Shown in pieces: positions 25,910-34,733 of a stretch of DNA of 64,000 bases (position 1 is the first letter of the stretch; the number at the start of each line of letters is the position of its first letter). Below the pieces are notes generated by a model, which saw only the letters and a program-made list of their open reading frames with translations, searched no databases and was not told the origin of the DNA. The position numbers were made by a program, and so were the translations under genes. The stretch is from Diaminobutyricimonas aerilata. GTDB taxonomy: Bacteria > Actinomycetota > Actinomycetes > Actinomycetales > Microbacteriaceae. The stretch is taken from contig NZ_PGFF01000001.1 in the NCBI RefSeq assembly GCF_002797715.1, positions 3,061,304-3,125,303 on the forward strand, written 5' to 3'.

Positions 25910-26815
25910 TCAGCCCTTGACCGCACCGCCGAGGCCCGCCGAGCGCAGGAACACGCGCTGGAACACGAGGAACAGCGCGATCGGCACGAGCGTCGAGATG
26001 GCGAGCGCCGCGAGGAACACGTCGAGTTCGACCGACTGCTGGATCGCGGGCAGGCGCACCGAGAGCGGCTGCACCGCGGGATCCGGCAGCACGAGCAACG
26101 GCCACAGGTAGTCCTTGAGCGAGGCGACGATCGCGAACACCGACACCACACCGAGGATGGGCCGCGACATCGGCAGCACGATCGACCAGAACAGGCGCAG
26201 GGCGCTCGCCCCGTCGGTGCGGGCCGCTTCGAACACCTCGCGCGGCAGATTGTCGAAGAACCGCTTCACGAGCAGGATGTTGAACGCGTTCGCGGCGGCC
26301 GGCAGCCACACCGCCCAGTAGGTGTTGAGCAGACTTGCGTCCTCACCGAGCAGCGGCGGGCGCACGATCGTGAGGTACAGCGGCACGAGCAGCACGACCG
26401 CGGGGATGAACAGGGTCGCGAGCACCGCTCCTTCGACGATCCGCGCGTACCGCGGTCGCAGCACGGAGAGACCGAATCCGCCCGTCGTGGCGATGAACAA
26501 CTGGAAGAACCACGACCCGAACGCGATCACGAGCGTGTTCACGAAGTACTGGTCGATGTGCACGTCGACCCAGGCCTGCTCGAGGTTCGCCCAGTCGATT
26601 CCGGTGGGGAAGAGCGCGAGCGGCTGCCGCAGGGTGTCCTGCGTCGGGGTGAGGGCCGCCTTCGCAAGCCACAGGATCGGCCCGAGCCCGGCGACCACGA
26701 GTCCGATCGACAGCACGAGGTGCACGAGCGTCATCGAGGCGCGCACGCCCGTCTTGCGCCGCTCCATGCTCGAGAGCAGACCGCGGTCCGCGGGGGTGTC
26801 GGATGCGCGCGCCAT
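25910..26815 (-). CDS. ABC sugar transporter permease, MalG type
   Basis: 301 residues, six membrane helices, EAA loop EAARTDGASALRLFWSIVLPMS. The cytoplasmic N-terminus ends near residue 28. The ATG at 26815 shares its A with the stop of the upstream permease (TGATG), so translation is coupled. Last gene of the operon alpha-glucosidase / binding protein / MalF / MalG. No ATPase gene is attached; a shared MsiK/MalK-type ATPase is expected elsewhere. Confidence 0.92.
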   Translation of the reverse strand: MARASDTPADRGLLSSMERRKTGVRASMTLVHLVLSIGLVVAGLGPILWLAKAALTPTQDTLRQPLALFPTGIDWANLEQAWVDVHIDQYFVNTLVIAFGSWFFQLFIATTGGFGLSVLRPRYARIVEGAVLATLFIPAVVLLVPLYLTIVRPPLLGEDASLLNTYWAVWLPAAANAFNILLVKRFFDNLPREVFEAARTDGASALRLFWSIVLPMSRPILGVVSVFAIVASLKDYLWPLLVLPDPAVQPLSVRLPAIQQSVELDVFLAALAISTLVPIALFLVFQRVFLRSAGLGGAVKG

Positions 26816-27786
26816 CAGCTGCTCCACTTCTCGGTGAGTCGGAAGTACAGGAACGAGAGCAGGGCGAGCGCGATCGCGAGCATCACGCTGAGTGCCGTCG
26901 CCTCGCCGTAGTCGCCGCCGAGGCTGTTCTGGAAGGCGTAGCGGTAGATGAGCAGCAGCACCGTGACGGTCGCGTTGTTCGGTCCACCTGCGGTGAAGAG
27001 GAACGGCTCGAGGAACACCTGCGCGGTCGCGAGCACCTGCAGGATGAGCATGACGAACAGCACCCCGCGCAACTGCGGGAGGGTCACGTGCCACACCTTG
27101 CGCCACACCCCGGCGCCGTCGACCTCGGCGGCGTCGTAGAGCTCCGGCGGCACGGCGAGCAGTGCGGCGAGATAGATGATCACGCTGCCGCCGGCCCCGG
27201 CCCACGTCGCCTCGAGCACGAGCGAGGGCATCGCCGTCTCGGAGGCCTGCAACCACGTCTGCGGCGGAACGCCGAACCAGCCCAGCACGGTGTTGAACAA
27301 TCCGGTGGGGCTCGCGTCGTAGAACACCTTCCAGAGCAGCACCGCGACGACCGGCGGCACGACGACCGGCAGGTAGGCGAGGGCGCTGTAGACGCCCTTG
27401 CCACGCCGCACCTCGCTCATCAGCACGGCGAGCGCGAGCGGCAGCGGGAATCCGAACAGCAGCGCGAGCACCGCGAACCAGAGGGTGTTGAGCACGGCGG
27501 TGCCGAGCAGCGGGTCGGCGAGCACGTTGGCGAAGTTGTCGAGTCCGACCCACTCCCACGTGATGAGGTTCGTGCGCTGCAGGCTCATCACGACGGACTG
27601 GACGATGGGCGACCAGCTGAACAGTGCGAACACCACGATGGTGGGCGCGAGGAACAGCAGATTCGCGAGTCCCCCGCCGCTCAGCCAGGTCGCCGGCGAT
27701 CGGCGTCTCCTCGCGCGCGGCGGCGCATCCGATGGGGGTGTGCGCGCGCTGTCGATGAGGACGGGCGCCTCGTCGATCGTCGTCAT
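26815..27786 (-). CDS. ABC sugar transporter permease, MalF type
   Basis: 323 residues: cytoplasmic Arg/Pro-rich head (residues 1-33), six membrane helices and the EAA loop DAAEVDGAGVWRKVWHVTLP. It is the channel partner of the MalG-type gene it overlaps by one base. An 84-base gap with a strong hairpin separates it from the binding-protein gene upstream, which would favour more binding protein than permease. Confidence 0.92.
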   Translation of the reverse strand: MTTIDEAPVLIDSARTPPSDAPPRARRRRSPATWLSGGGLANLLFLAPTIVVFALFSWSPIVQSVVMSLQRTNLITWEWVGLDNFANVLADPLLGTAVLNTLWFAVLALLFGFPLPLALAVLMSEVRRGKGVYSALAYLPVVVPPVVAVLLWKVFYDASPTGLFNTVLGWFGVPPQTWLQASETAMPSLVLEATWAGAGGSVIIYLAALLAVPPELYDAAEVDGAGVWRKVWHVTLPQLRGVLFVMLILQVLATAQVFLEPFLFTAGGPNNATVTVLLLIYRYAFQNSLGGDYGEATALSVMLAIALALLSFLYFRLTEKWSS

Positions 27787-27816
27787 GGTGTGCCTTCCTC
27801 GCCGCGGGTGGGCGAT

Positions 27817-27856
27817 GGCGACGGATGATGCGGGCCCGCCCGCAGCATCCGTCGCC
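27817..27856. promoter_or_regulatory. intercistronic hairpin after the binding-protein gene
   Basis: The 19-base arms GGCGACGGATGATGCGGGC (27817-27835) and 27838-27856 pair at 18 positions. It is inside the operon, between binding protein and permeases, where stabilising or attenuating hairpins set their ratio. Confidence 0.7.
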
Positions 27857-27870
27857 TGTCGTCGTCAGTG

Positions 27871-29235
27871 CTATTCGCCGTCGAGGAGCGCTTGGGCGTC
27901 GGCGTCGGCCTTCTCGAGCAGCGCGTCGATGTCGGCGTCGGGGTCCGTCAGCACGGCCTGCACGATCGGGTCCAGCAGCGCGTAGATCTCCTGCGTGCTG
28001 CCCTTCGGTTCGCCGACGGGCAGCTGATCGAAGACGCCGTCGAAGAAACCGGACATCTGGTCGAGCGGCACGTTGATGTAGTCGGCGATCCACTCGCGTG
28101 ACTGCTGGTAGGTCTCCTCGTCGAGCACGGGGAGCACCGGCGTACCGACGGCCTGGTCGCTCGCGACGAGCGCCTCGGCGTCACGGCGTGCGGCGTCCTC
28201 GTCGAGCAGCTTCTGCATGTAGTACCAGTCGATCCACTCGACCGCGGCCGCCTTCTCCTCCTCGGAGACGCTCGGGCTGATGACGGCGATGTCGCCGCCG
28301 CCGAGCGGACCTGCGTCTTCGCCCTCGAGCGGCAGCACCGTCAGTCCGTAGCTGTCGGGGTCGGCGGAGAAGTCGCGCACGAGAGCGGTGTAGACGTCGG
28401 AGCCGCTCGTGTACATGCCGATGTTGCCGGCCGCGAACTCCTGGTTGATGGTGCCCCAGTCGAGCAGGAAGTTGCTGCCCATCGACTCGTCCTCCCAGCG
28501 CAGCTGCTTGAGGAACTCGAGGGCGGCGACCGTGCCGGGGTTCGCGATCGTCGACGTGTACGTGCCGTCGCCGTTGTCCTCCTGGATGCGTCCGCCACGG
28601 GCGGCCGCCGCGGCCGCGAGCTGCCAGCCGCCGGTGTTGTTCGAGGTCATCTGGGCGTAACCGGCTTTGCCGGTGGCCTCGGCGATGGCGTCCGCCGCCT
28701 CGCGCACCTCATCCCAGGTCGTCGGCGGCGAATCGGGGTCGAGCCCCGCCTGCTCGAACAGGTCGCGGTTGTAGTGCAGGCCCATCGCGTACGCCTGCCG
28801 AGGGAAGCCGAAGATGTTGCCGTCGGCGTCCTGCACCTCGGCGAGGATCACCGGGTTGAACTTGTCGGCGTAGCCGAGCTCTTCGACCTCGGCCGTCACG
28901 TCCGTGAGCTGTCCGTTCTCGAGCAGCGTCTTCGAATCGGTGAACGGCACGGTGAACACGTCGGGAAGGCTCCCGCCGGCGAGCTGGGCGGCGAAGGTGG
29001 GGCCCTCCCACTCGTATTCGACGCCGACCACGTCGATGTCGGGGTTGTCCTTCTCGAACTGCTTCTCCTGCTCCTCGAACGCCTCGTAGGCCGCGGCGTC
29101 GGCGCCGGGCGGGAAGGTCGCGACGCGCAGCTCGAGCTTGCCGCTCTCGCCTCCGGCGCCGGTGGAGCACGCGGCGAGGCTCGCGACGGTGGCGACCGCG
29201 GCGAGGCTCGCGACGATCGTGCGGGGTGACTTCAT
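27871..29235 (-). CDS. ABC sugar transporter substrate-binding lipoprotein
   Basis: A 454-residue extracellular solute-binding protein (family 1). A lipoprotein signal peptide ends with SLAACSTG (Cys23 lipidated); the mature lobes follow (LELRVATFPPGADAAAY, FAQMTS-like and WIDWYYMQKLLDE regions). The ATG at 29235 is chosen for the AAAGG upstream; an ATG at 29250 in frame would add MKGKT. Co-transcribed behind an alpha-glucosidase (35-base gap), so the ligand is probably an alpha-glucoside such as maltose, isomaltose or trehalose; not determinable here. Confidence 0.93.
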   Translation of the reverse strand: MKSPRTIVASLAAVATVASLAACSTGAGGESGKLELRVATFPPGADAAAYEAFEEQEKQFEKDNPDIDVVGVEYEWEGPTFAAQLAGGSLPDVFTVPFTDSKTLLENGQLTDVTAEVEELGYADKFNPVILAEVQDADGNIFGFPRQAYAMGLHYNRDLFEQAGLDPDSPPTTWDEVREAADAIAEATGKAGYAQMTSNNTGGWQLAAAAAARGGRIQEDNGDGTYTSTIANPGTVAALEFLKQLRWEDESMGSNFLLDWGTINQEFAAGNIGMYTSGSDVYTALVRDFSADPDSYGLTVLPLEGEDAGPLGGGDIAVISPSVSEEEKAAAVEWIDWYYMQKLLDEDAARRDAEALVASDQAVGTPVLPVLDEETYQQSREWIADYINVPLDQMSGFFDGVFDQLPVGEPKGSTQEIYALLDPIVQAVLTDPDADIDALLEKADADAQALLDGE

Positions 29236-29270
29236 CGTCTTGCCTTTCATCTCTGGTGGTTCTCCGGCGG

Positions 29271-30941
29271 CTAGTGCTGTGGTCGTAGCCACACCGTGGA
29301 GTCGGGGGGGAGCGCGCCGTCGTCGAGTTCGACGCTCGACAGCAGCACGGCCTCGTGCGCGGGCAGCGCGACGGGGGTCTCGGAGAGGTTCACGACGCAC
29401 ACGAGGCCGTCGCGGTCGAACGCGAGCACGTCGGGAGCGCTCGGTAGCCACGTCATCGCCTCGGTCGTCAGCGCGCGGCGCCGGATGCGGAGGGCGGCGC
29501 GGTAGAGCGACAGCATCGATCCGGGGTCGCGCTCCTGCGCCTCGACGGTGAGCGCCGCCCAGTCCGTCGGTTGCGGCAGCCAGGGCGTCCCGCCGAACCC
29601 GTACGGCGGTTCCGACCCGCTCCACGGCAGCGGCACGCGGCAGCCGTCACGGCCCGGGTCGATGCCGCCGGAGCGGTGGTGCATCGGATCCTGCAGCGCT
29701 TCGAGGGGCAGGTCCTCGACCTCGGGCAGACCGAGTTCGTCGCCCTGGTACACGTACAGGCTGCCCGGGAGAGCGGCGGCGAGGAGAGCCGCGGCGCGAG
29801 CGCGCCGGGTGCCCTTCTCGAGGTCGGTGGGGGTGCCGAAACGCTTCTTCGCGAACGCGAACGAGCTGTCGGCCCGGCCGTAGCGGGTCACCGGCCGGGT
29901 CACGTCGTGGTTGCCGAGCACCCACGTGCTCGGGGCGCCGACCGGCGCGTGGACGGCGAGCATGAGGTCGATCGACGAGCGCAGCTCGCCGGCCTGCCAC
30001 GCCCGCGTCATGAAGTCGAAGTTGAACGCGGTGTGCAGTTCATCGGGCCGCAGGTAGAGGGCGAACCGGTCGGCATCCGGCAGCCACAGTTCGCCGACGA
30101 GCACGCGGGTGCCGTCGTACTCGTCGGCCACCCGGCGCCACCCGCGGTAGATCTCGTGCAGTTCGTCGCGGTCGGTGTTGGGATGCTCGCCGGGCGCGGG
30201 CAGCGCCGGCACCTCGGGCAGCGCCGGGTCTTTGACGAGCAACGCGGCGGAGTCGATGCGGATGCCGGCGACGCCGCGGTCGAACCAGAACCGCAGAACC
30301 TCCTCGTGCTCGCGCACGACATCCGGGTGGCTCCAATTGAGGTCGGGCTGCTGGGGGTCGAAGAGGTGCAGGTACCACTCCCCGGGGGTGCCGTCGGCGT
30401 TCGTCGTGCGGGTCCAGGTGGGGCCGGCGAAGTTGTTCGGCCAACGCGTGGGCGGCTCATCGCCGTTCTCGCCCTTTCCGGGGTGGAACCAGAACCGCTG
30501 CCGCTCGGGGCTGCCCGGCGGGGAGCCGAGCGCCTCCTGGAACCACCGGTGCTCGCTCGACACGTGATTGGGCACGACGTCGACGATCGTGCGGATACCG
30601 AGCGCGAGCGCGTCGGCGATGAGCGCCTCCGCCTCCTCGAGGTCGCCGAACTGCGGGTGGATGCCGCGGTAGTCGGCCACGTCGTACCCGCCGTCGGCGA
30701 GCGGGCTCGGATACCAGGGGGTGAACCAGAGCGCGTCGACGCCCAGCTCCTTCAGGTACGGCAGCCTCGAGCGCACCCCGGCGAGGTCACCGGTCCCATC
30801 GCCGTTCGCGTCCGCGAAGGACCGTACGTACACCTGGTAGATGACCGCGCGGCGCCACCACTGCGGATCGTCGGTCGGCGGTGCCACGGGTGCGTCGTGC
30901 GCCACGGCGGGGGCTGCGGCGGTAAGGACGGGTGCGTCCAC
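29271..30941 (-). CDS. GH13 alpha-glucosidase (oligo-1,6-glucosidase type)
   Basis: A 556-residue cytoplasmic enzyme hydrolysing alpha-glucosidic bonds of imported oligosaccharides. The GH13 regions are all present: DVVPNH, nucleophile D230 in GIRIDSAA, acid/base E284 in VGELWLP, and stabiliser D346 in LGNHDVTR. QVYVRSFADANGDGTGDL is typical of the oligo-1,6-glucosidase/alpha-glucosidase branch. The GTG at 30941 begins just before the catalytic barrel; a Pro/Ala-rich leader of about 25 residues precedes it. First gene of the transport operon; its promoter overlaps a LacI-type operator. Confidence 0.93.
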   Translation of the reverse strand: MDAPVLTAAAPAVAHDAPVAPPTDDPQWWRRAVIYQVYVRSFADANGDGTGDLAGVRSRLPYLKELGVDALWFTPWYPSPLADGGYDVADYRGIHPQFGDLEEAEALIADALALGIRTIVDVVPNHVSSEHRWFQEALGSPPGSPERQRFWFHPGKGENGDEPPTRWPNNFAGPTWTRTTNADGTPGEWYLHLFDPQQPDLNWSHPDVVREHEEVLRFWFDRGVAGIRIDSAALLVKDPALPEVPALPAPGEHPNTDRDELHEIYRGWRRVADEYDGTRVLVGELWLPDADRFALYLRPDELHTAFNFDFMTRAWQAGELRSSIDLMLAVHAPVGAPSTWVLGNHDVTRPVTRYGRADSSFAFAKKRFGTPTDLEKGTRRARAAALLAAALPGSLYVYQGDELGLPEVEDLPLEALQDPMHHRSGGIDPGRDGCRVPLPWSGSEPPYGFGGTPWLPQPTDWAALTVEAQERDPGSMLSLYRAALRIRRRALTTEAMTWLPSAPDVLAFDRDGLVCVVNLSETPVALPAHEAVLLSSVELDDGALPPDSTVWLRPQH

Positions 30942-30990
30942 AGGAGCTGCTCTCGGTCGGCGTCATCGACGGCACGGAAGGGGTGCTCGA

Positions 30991-31040
30991 AATGTAGCGA
31001 TACCGACGAACTGATGCAAGAACTAAACTTTTGCGCGCAA
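30991..31040 (-). promoter_or_regulatory. alpha-glucosidase operon promoter with overlapping operator
   Basis: Read leftward: TTGCAT (31019-31014), 17-base spacer, TACATT (30996-30991). The operator half-site GCAAGAACT (31016-31024) covers the -35 box and recurs before the LacI gene. TTGCGCGCAA (31031-31040) is a second palindrome next to it. Confidence 0.6.
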
Positions 31041-31069
31041 TATTGCAGTCGCTTGCGCCCGCTTACGCG

Positions 31070-32074
31070 TCAGGTGGCGCGTCCCGTGCTGCCGCGCACG
31101 ACGAGTTCGGGCTCGAAGAGGTACTCCTCGGCGACGGCGGTTCCGCCCGCCAGCTGGGCGACGAGCAGCTCGATCAGCATCCGCCCCATCGGCTCGATCG
31201 GCTGCCGCACGGTTGTGAGGGGTGGGTCGATGCTGTTCATGAGCGCCGAGTCGTCGAACCCGACGACCGAGACGTCGTCCGGCACGTTCTTGCCGGCCCG
31301 ACGGACCGCGCGGATCGCCCCGAGGGCCAGTGGGTCGGACGCGCAGATGATCCCAGTGGCTCCCCCGGCGATCAGGCGAGCCGCGCCCGCCTGACCCGCC
31401 TCGAGGTTGTAGTGGGTCGTGACGATGCGGGAGTCGGGCAGCGCGAGGCCGCTCTCCTTCGCCATCCGCTCCGCGGCCGCCCGCTTGCGCTGCGACGGAA
31501 CGTGGTCGGCGGGACCGAGCAGCAGTCCGATCTCGCGGTGCCCGAGCTGCACGAGGTGCTTCCAGGCGAGTTCGACGGCGACGGCGTCATCGGTGGAGAC
31601 GGTGGGGAACTGCAGGCCCGGCACCGGCGCATTGACGAGCACGGTGGGGATCTTGAGGTCGAAGAGGCGCGCGTAGTGGTCGTGCGGCGCCTCCCCTTGC
31701 GTGTACTGGCCGCCGACGAAGACCACACCCGACACCTGCTGCTGCAGGAGCAGGTCGACGTAGTCGGCCTCGGTGATCCCGCCGGCGCTCTGCGTGCACA
31801 GCACCGGCGTGTACCCGTGTTGCGCGAGCCCGCCCCCGACGAGTTCGCCGAACGCGGGGAAGATCGGATTGTGCAACTCGGGCAGGAAGAGCCCCACCAA
31901 TCGGGCACGATCGCCGCGGAGCTTGCTCGGTCGCTCGTAGCCGAGCACGTCCAATGCCGTCAGCACGGCGTTGCGCGTCGCCTCCGATACCCCGGGTTTC
32001 GCGTTGAGCACGCGACTGACCGTGGCTTCGCTTACTCCGACCTGACGTGCGACGTCAGCCAACCGCCTCGACAT
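31070..32074 (-). CDS. LacI family regulator of the alpha-glucosidase operon
   Basis: 334 residues. Helix-turn-helix LADVARQVGVSEATVSRVLN, hinge GYERPSKLRG, and effector domain with VGLFLPELHNPIFPAF, SVVGFDDSALMNSIDPPLTTVRQP. The start at 32074 gives the standard N-terminus MSRRLADVARQ. It is transcribed in the same direction as the operon it precedes, 128 bases upstream. Matching GCAAGAACT sites before both units suggest autoregulation plus repression of the operon. Confidence 0.93.
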   Translation of the reverse strand: MSRRLADVARQVGVSEATVSRVLNAKPGVSEATRNAVLTALDVLGYERPSKLRGDRARLVGLFLPELHNPIFPAFGELVGGGLAQHGYTPVLCTQSAGGITEADYVDLLLQQQVSGVVFVGGQYTQGEAPHDHYARLFDLKIPTVLVNAPVPGLQFPTVSTDDAVAVELAWKHLVQLGHREIGLLLGPADHVPSQRKRAAAERMAKESGLALPDSRIVTTHYNLEAGQAGAARLIAGGATGIICASDPLALGAIRAVRRAGKNVPDDVSVVGFDDSALMNSIDPPLTTVRQPIEPMGRMLIELLVAQLAGGTAVAEEYLFEPELVVRGSTGRAT

Positions 32075-32087
32075 GACGCAACTCTAC

Positions 32088-32099
32088 GCAAGAACTTGC
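32088..32099. promoter_or_regulatory. LacI-type operator before the regulator gene
   Basis: GCAAG-AA-CTTGC: five-base inverted arms around AA, 13 bases before the start codon. Shares nine bases with the site over the alpha-glucosidase -35 box. Confidence 0.6.
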
Positions 32100-32177
32100 A
32101 AAGCGGTCCCGACCATCGCGCCCAGCCGGGCCGACACGCACCGAGGAGGCCGATCGACGGCTGGACCCACCCGCCTC

Positions 32178-32206
32178 TTGACCTTACTTAAGTTACTTAC
32201 GAAAAT
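32178..32206 (+). promoter_or_regulatory. beta-mannosidase promoter with palindrome in spacer
   Basis: TTGACC (32178-32183), 17 bases, GAAAAT (32201-32206). The spacer holds the perfect palindrome ACTTAAGT (32186-32193). The same layout occurs before the Opp-type transporter at 42.5 kb. Confidence 0.55.
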
Positions 32207-32251
32207 GAACCGGGGGCACTGCCGCCCCATGGACTTCGAGAGGCATACGTC

Positions 32252-34729
32252 ATGACCCACCGCTCACTCGACGGAGAGTGGAAGCTCACCGCCGTCTCCG
32301 GACAGGCCCCCGACGACCTGCGGGGGGTGGCGATCCCCGCGGTGGTGCCCGGATGCGCGCACACCGACCTGCTGCGCGCCGGCCTCATCGACGCGCCGTT
32401 CGACGGCGACAACGAGGCGGCCCAGCAGTGGATCGGCAGTACGGTCTGGCGCTACGAGCGCACCTTCGACTGGACGCCCGACGAGCATGAGCGCCACGAC
32501 CTCGTCGCCGAAGGGCTCGACACCCTCGCGACGGTGATCGTGAACGGCACGGTCGTCGCGCAGACGCGCAACCAGCACCGCTCCTACCGCCTCCCGATCG
32601 GCCACCTGCTCGTCGCCGGTGAGAACACGATCGCCGTCGAGTTCGAGGCACCGGTCGACGCCGCCGAGCGGCTCGAGGCCGAGAACGGCGGGCCACTTCC
32701 CCGCGTCAACCACCACCCCTACAACGCGCTGCGCAAGAACGCGTCGAACTTCGGCTGGGACTGGGGCATCGACGTCGCGACGAGCGGCATCTGGCGCCCC
32801 ATCGGCATCGAGTCGTGGAGCCGCGTGCGCATCGACTCGGTGCGCCCGCTCGTCGACGTGGCGGGCACGACCGGTGTGCTGCGCACGCACGTCGCTCTGC
32901 AGCAGCACGGCGTGCCGCACGACGTGCCGGTGACCGTGGCGGTGTCGCGCGCCGGGTCGACCGTCACCGCGAGCGGCGTCGTGCGCCACGACGGCGAGAT
33001 CGTCGCGGTCGTGCCCGACGTCGAGCTGTGGTGGCCCCTCGGCCACGGCGAACAACCGCTGTACGAGGTGACCGTGACGGCCGGGGACTCCCGCTGGGAG
33101 GGCCGGGTCGGCTTCCGTACCCTCGAACTCGACACCCGTCCCGACGAGCACGGGCACCGCTTCGTGCTGCGCGTCAACGGCGAACCGGTGTGGATCCGCG
33201 GCGCCAACTGGATCCCCGATCACGCGTTCCTCACCGAGATGACGCCCGAACGCTACTCGCGGCGCATCGACGACGCGATCGACGCCAACATGAACCTGTT
33301 GCGGGTCTGGGGTGGCGGCATCTACGAGTCGGAGGACTTCTACCGCCTGTGCGACGAACGCGGCGTGCTGGTCTGGCAGGACTTCCTGCTCGCGTGCGCC
33401 GCCTACGCCGAGGAGGAGTGGCTCTCCACCGAGATCGAGGCGGAGGCACGCGAGGCGGTGACCCGGCTCTCGCCGCACGCGTCGCTCGTGATCTGGAACG
33501 GCAACAACGAGAACATCGTCGCCTACGCCGACTGGGGCTGGCGCGACGATCTCAAGGGCCGCACGTGGGGCGACGGGTACTACCGCCGCATCTTCCCGGG
33601 CATCCTGGCCGAGCTCGACCCGACCCGCCCGTACACGCCCGGCAGCCCGTTCTCGTTCGACGACTACCTGCGCCCGAACGAGGACGCCGACGGCACCGTG
33701 CACATCTGGGACGTGTGGAACCAGAAGGACTACACCGCCTATCGCGAATGGCGTCCGCGTTTCGTGGCGGAGTTCGGGTTCCAGGGCCCTCCGGCCTGGA
33801 CGACCCTCACCGACGTCGTGCACGACGAGCCGCTCGACCCGTACGGGCACCAGATGCTCGTGCACCAGAAGGCGCACGAAGGCAACCTCAAGCTCGCGCG
33901 CGGCATGGCGGGTCACCTGCCCGAGCCGGCCACGATCGACGACTGGCACTTCGCGACGCAGCTCAACCAGGCGCACGCCATCCGGTTCGGCATCGAGTAC
34001 TTCCGCTCGCTCACCCCGTACAACACCGGCTGCATCGTCTGGCAGCTCAACGACGACTGGCCGGTCGTGTCGTGGGCGGCGGTCGACTTCGAGGAGCGGC
34101 GTAAGCCGCTGTGGTTCGCGCTCCGCGAGGCGTACCGCCCGCGCCTCGTCACCGTGCAGCCGAGCGAGCAGGGACCGACGCTCGTGCTCGTGAACGACAC
34201 CGCCGAGCCGTGGACGGGCGAGATCGTGTTCGAGCGCGTCGGCTTCGGAGGCGAGCGGATGGCCGAGGCCGCGCTGCCCGCCGAGGTCGGTGCCCGCTCG
34301 ACCCTCGTCGTCGCGATCCCCGCCGACCTGGCGACGGCCGGCGACGCGGGCACGGAGGTGCTCGTCGCGACCGCGCCGGACTTCGGCCGGGCGATCCACG
34401 ACTTCGCCGAGGTGATCGACCAGCGGCTCGACGCGGACCCGTTCGAGACGCGCGTCGAGCCGACGGCGACGGGGGCGCGCCTGACGGTGACCGCCCGCTC
34501 GTACGTGCGCGACATCGTCGTGCTCGCCGACCGGGCCCACCGCTCGGCATCGGTCGACGCGTCGCTCGTGTCGCTGCTGCCGGGCGAGAGCGCGGTGTTC
34601 GAGCTCACCGCCGACGGTCCGCTCGAGGCGGATGCGGTGACCTCGCCGCTCGTGCTCCGCCACGCGGGCCGGCTGGGCGCGTCGCAAACGGCGCGGGACG
34701 AGCAGAGCCTCGCCGACGCATCGGTCTGA
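32252..34729 (+). CDS. GH2 beta-mannosidase
   Basis: An 825-residue cytoplasmic exo-enzyme releasing mannose from beta-1,4-mannooligosaccharides. The N-terminal sugar-binding domain has the beta-mannosidase signature VPGCAHTDLL and LIDAPFDGDNE...WIG. The jelly-roll/Ig domains follow, then the TIM barrel with acid/base E420 in WNGNNEN and nucleophile E507 in VAEFGFQ. It ends in a C-terminal beta domain. GAGAGG nine bases ahead supports the start. Four bases separate it from the GH36 gene, so the two form an operon that trims galactomannan fragments. Confidence 0.93.
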   Translation: MTHRSLDGEWKLTAVSGQAPDDLRGVAIPAVVPGCAHTDLLRAGLIDAPFDGDNEAAQQWIGSTVWRYERTFDWTPDEHERHDLVAEGLDTLATVIVNGTVVAQTRNQHRSYRLPIGHLLVAGENTIAVEFEAPVDAAERLEAENGGPLPRVNHHPYNALRKNASNFGWDWGIDVATSGIWRPIGIESWSRVRIDSVRPLVDVAGTTGVLRTHVALQQHGVPHDVPVTVAVSRAGSTVTASGVVRHDGEIVAVVPDVELWWPLGHGEQPLYEVTVTAGDSRWEGRVGFRTLELDTRPDEHGHRFVLRVNGEPVWIRGANWIPDHAFLTEMTPERYSRRIDDAIDANMNLLRVWGGGIYESEDFYRLCDERGVLVWQDFLLACAAYAEEEWLSTEIEAEAREAVTRLSPHASLVIWNGNNENIVAYADWGWRDDLKGRTWGDGYYRRIFPGILAELDPTRPYTPGSPFSFDDYLRPNEDADGTVHIWDVWNQKDYTAYREWRPRFVAEFGFQGPPAWTTLTDVVHDEPLDPYGHQMLVHQKAHEGNLKLARGMAGHLPEPATIDDWHFATQLNQAHAIRFGIEYFRSLTPYNTGCIVWQLNDDWPVVSWAAVDFEERRKPLWFALREAYRPRLVTVQPSEQGPTLVLVNDTAEPWTGEIVFERVGFGGERMAEAALPAEVGARSTLVVAIPADLATAGDAGTEVLVATAPDFGRAIHDFAEVIDQRLDADPFETRVEPTATGARLTVTARSYVRDIVVLADRAHRSASVDASLVSLLPGESAVFELTADGPLEADAVTSPLVLRHAGRLGASQTARDEQSLADASV

Positions 34730-34733
34730 GCGG

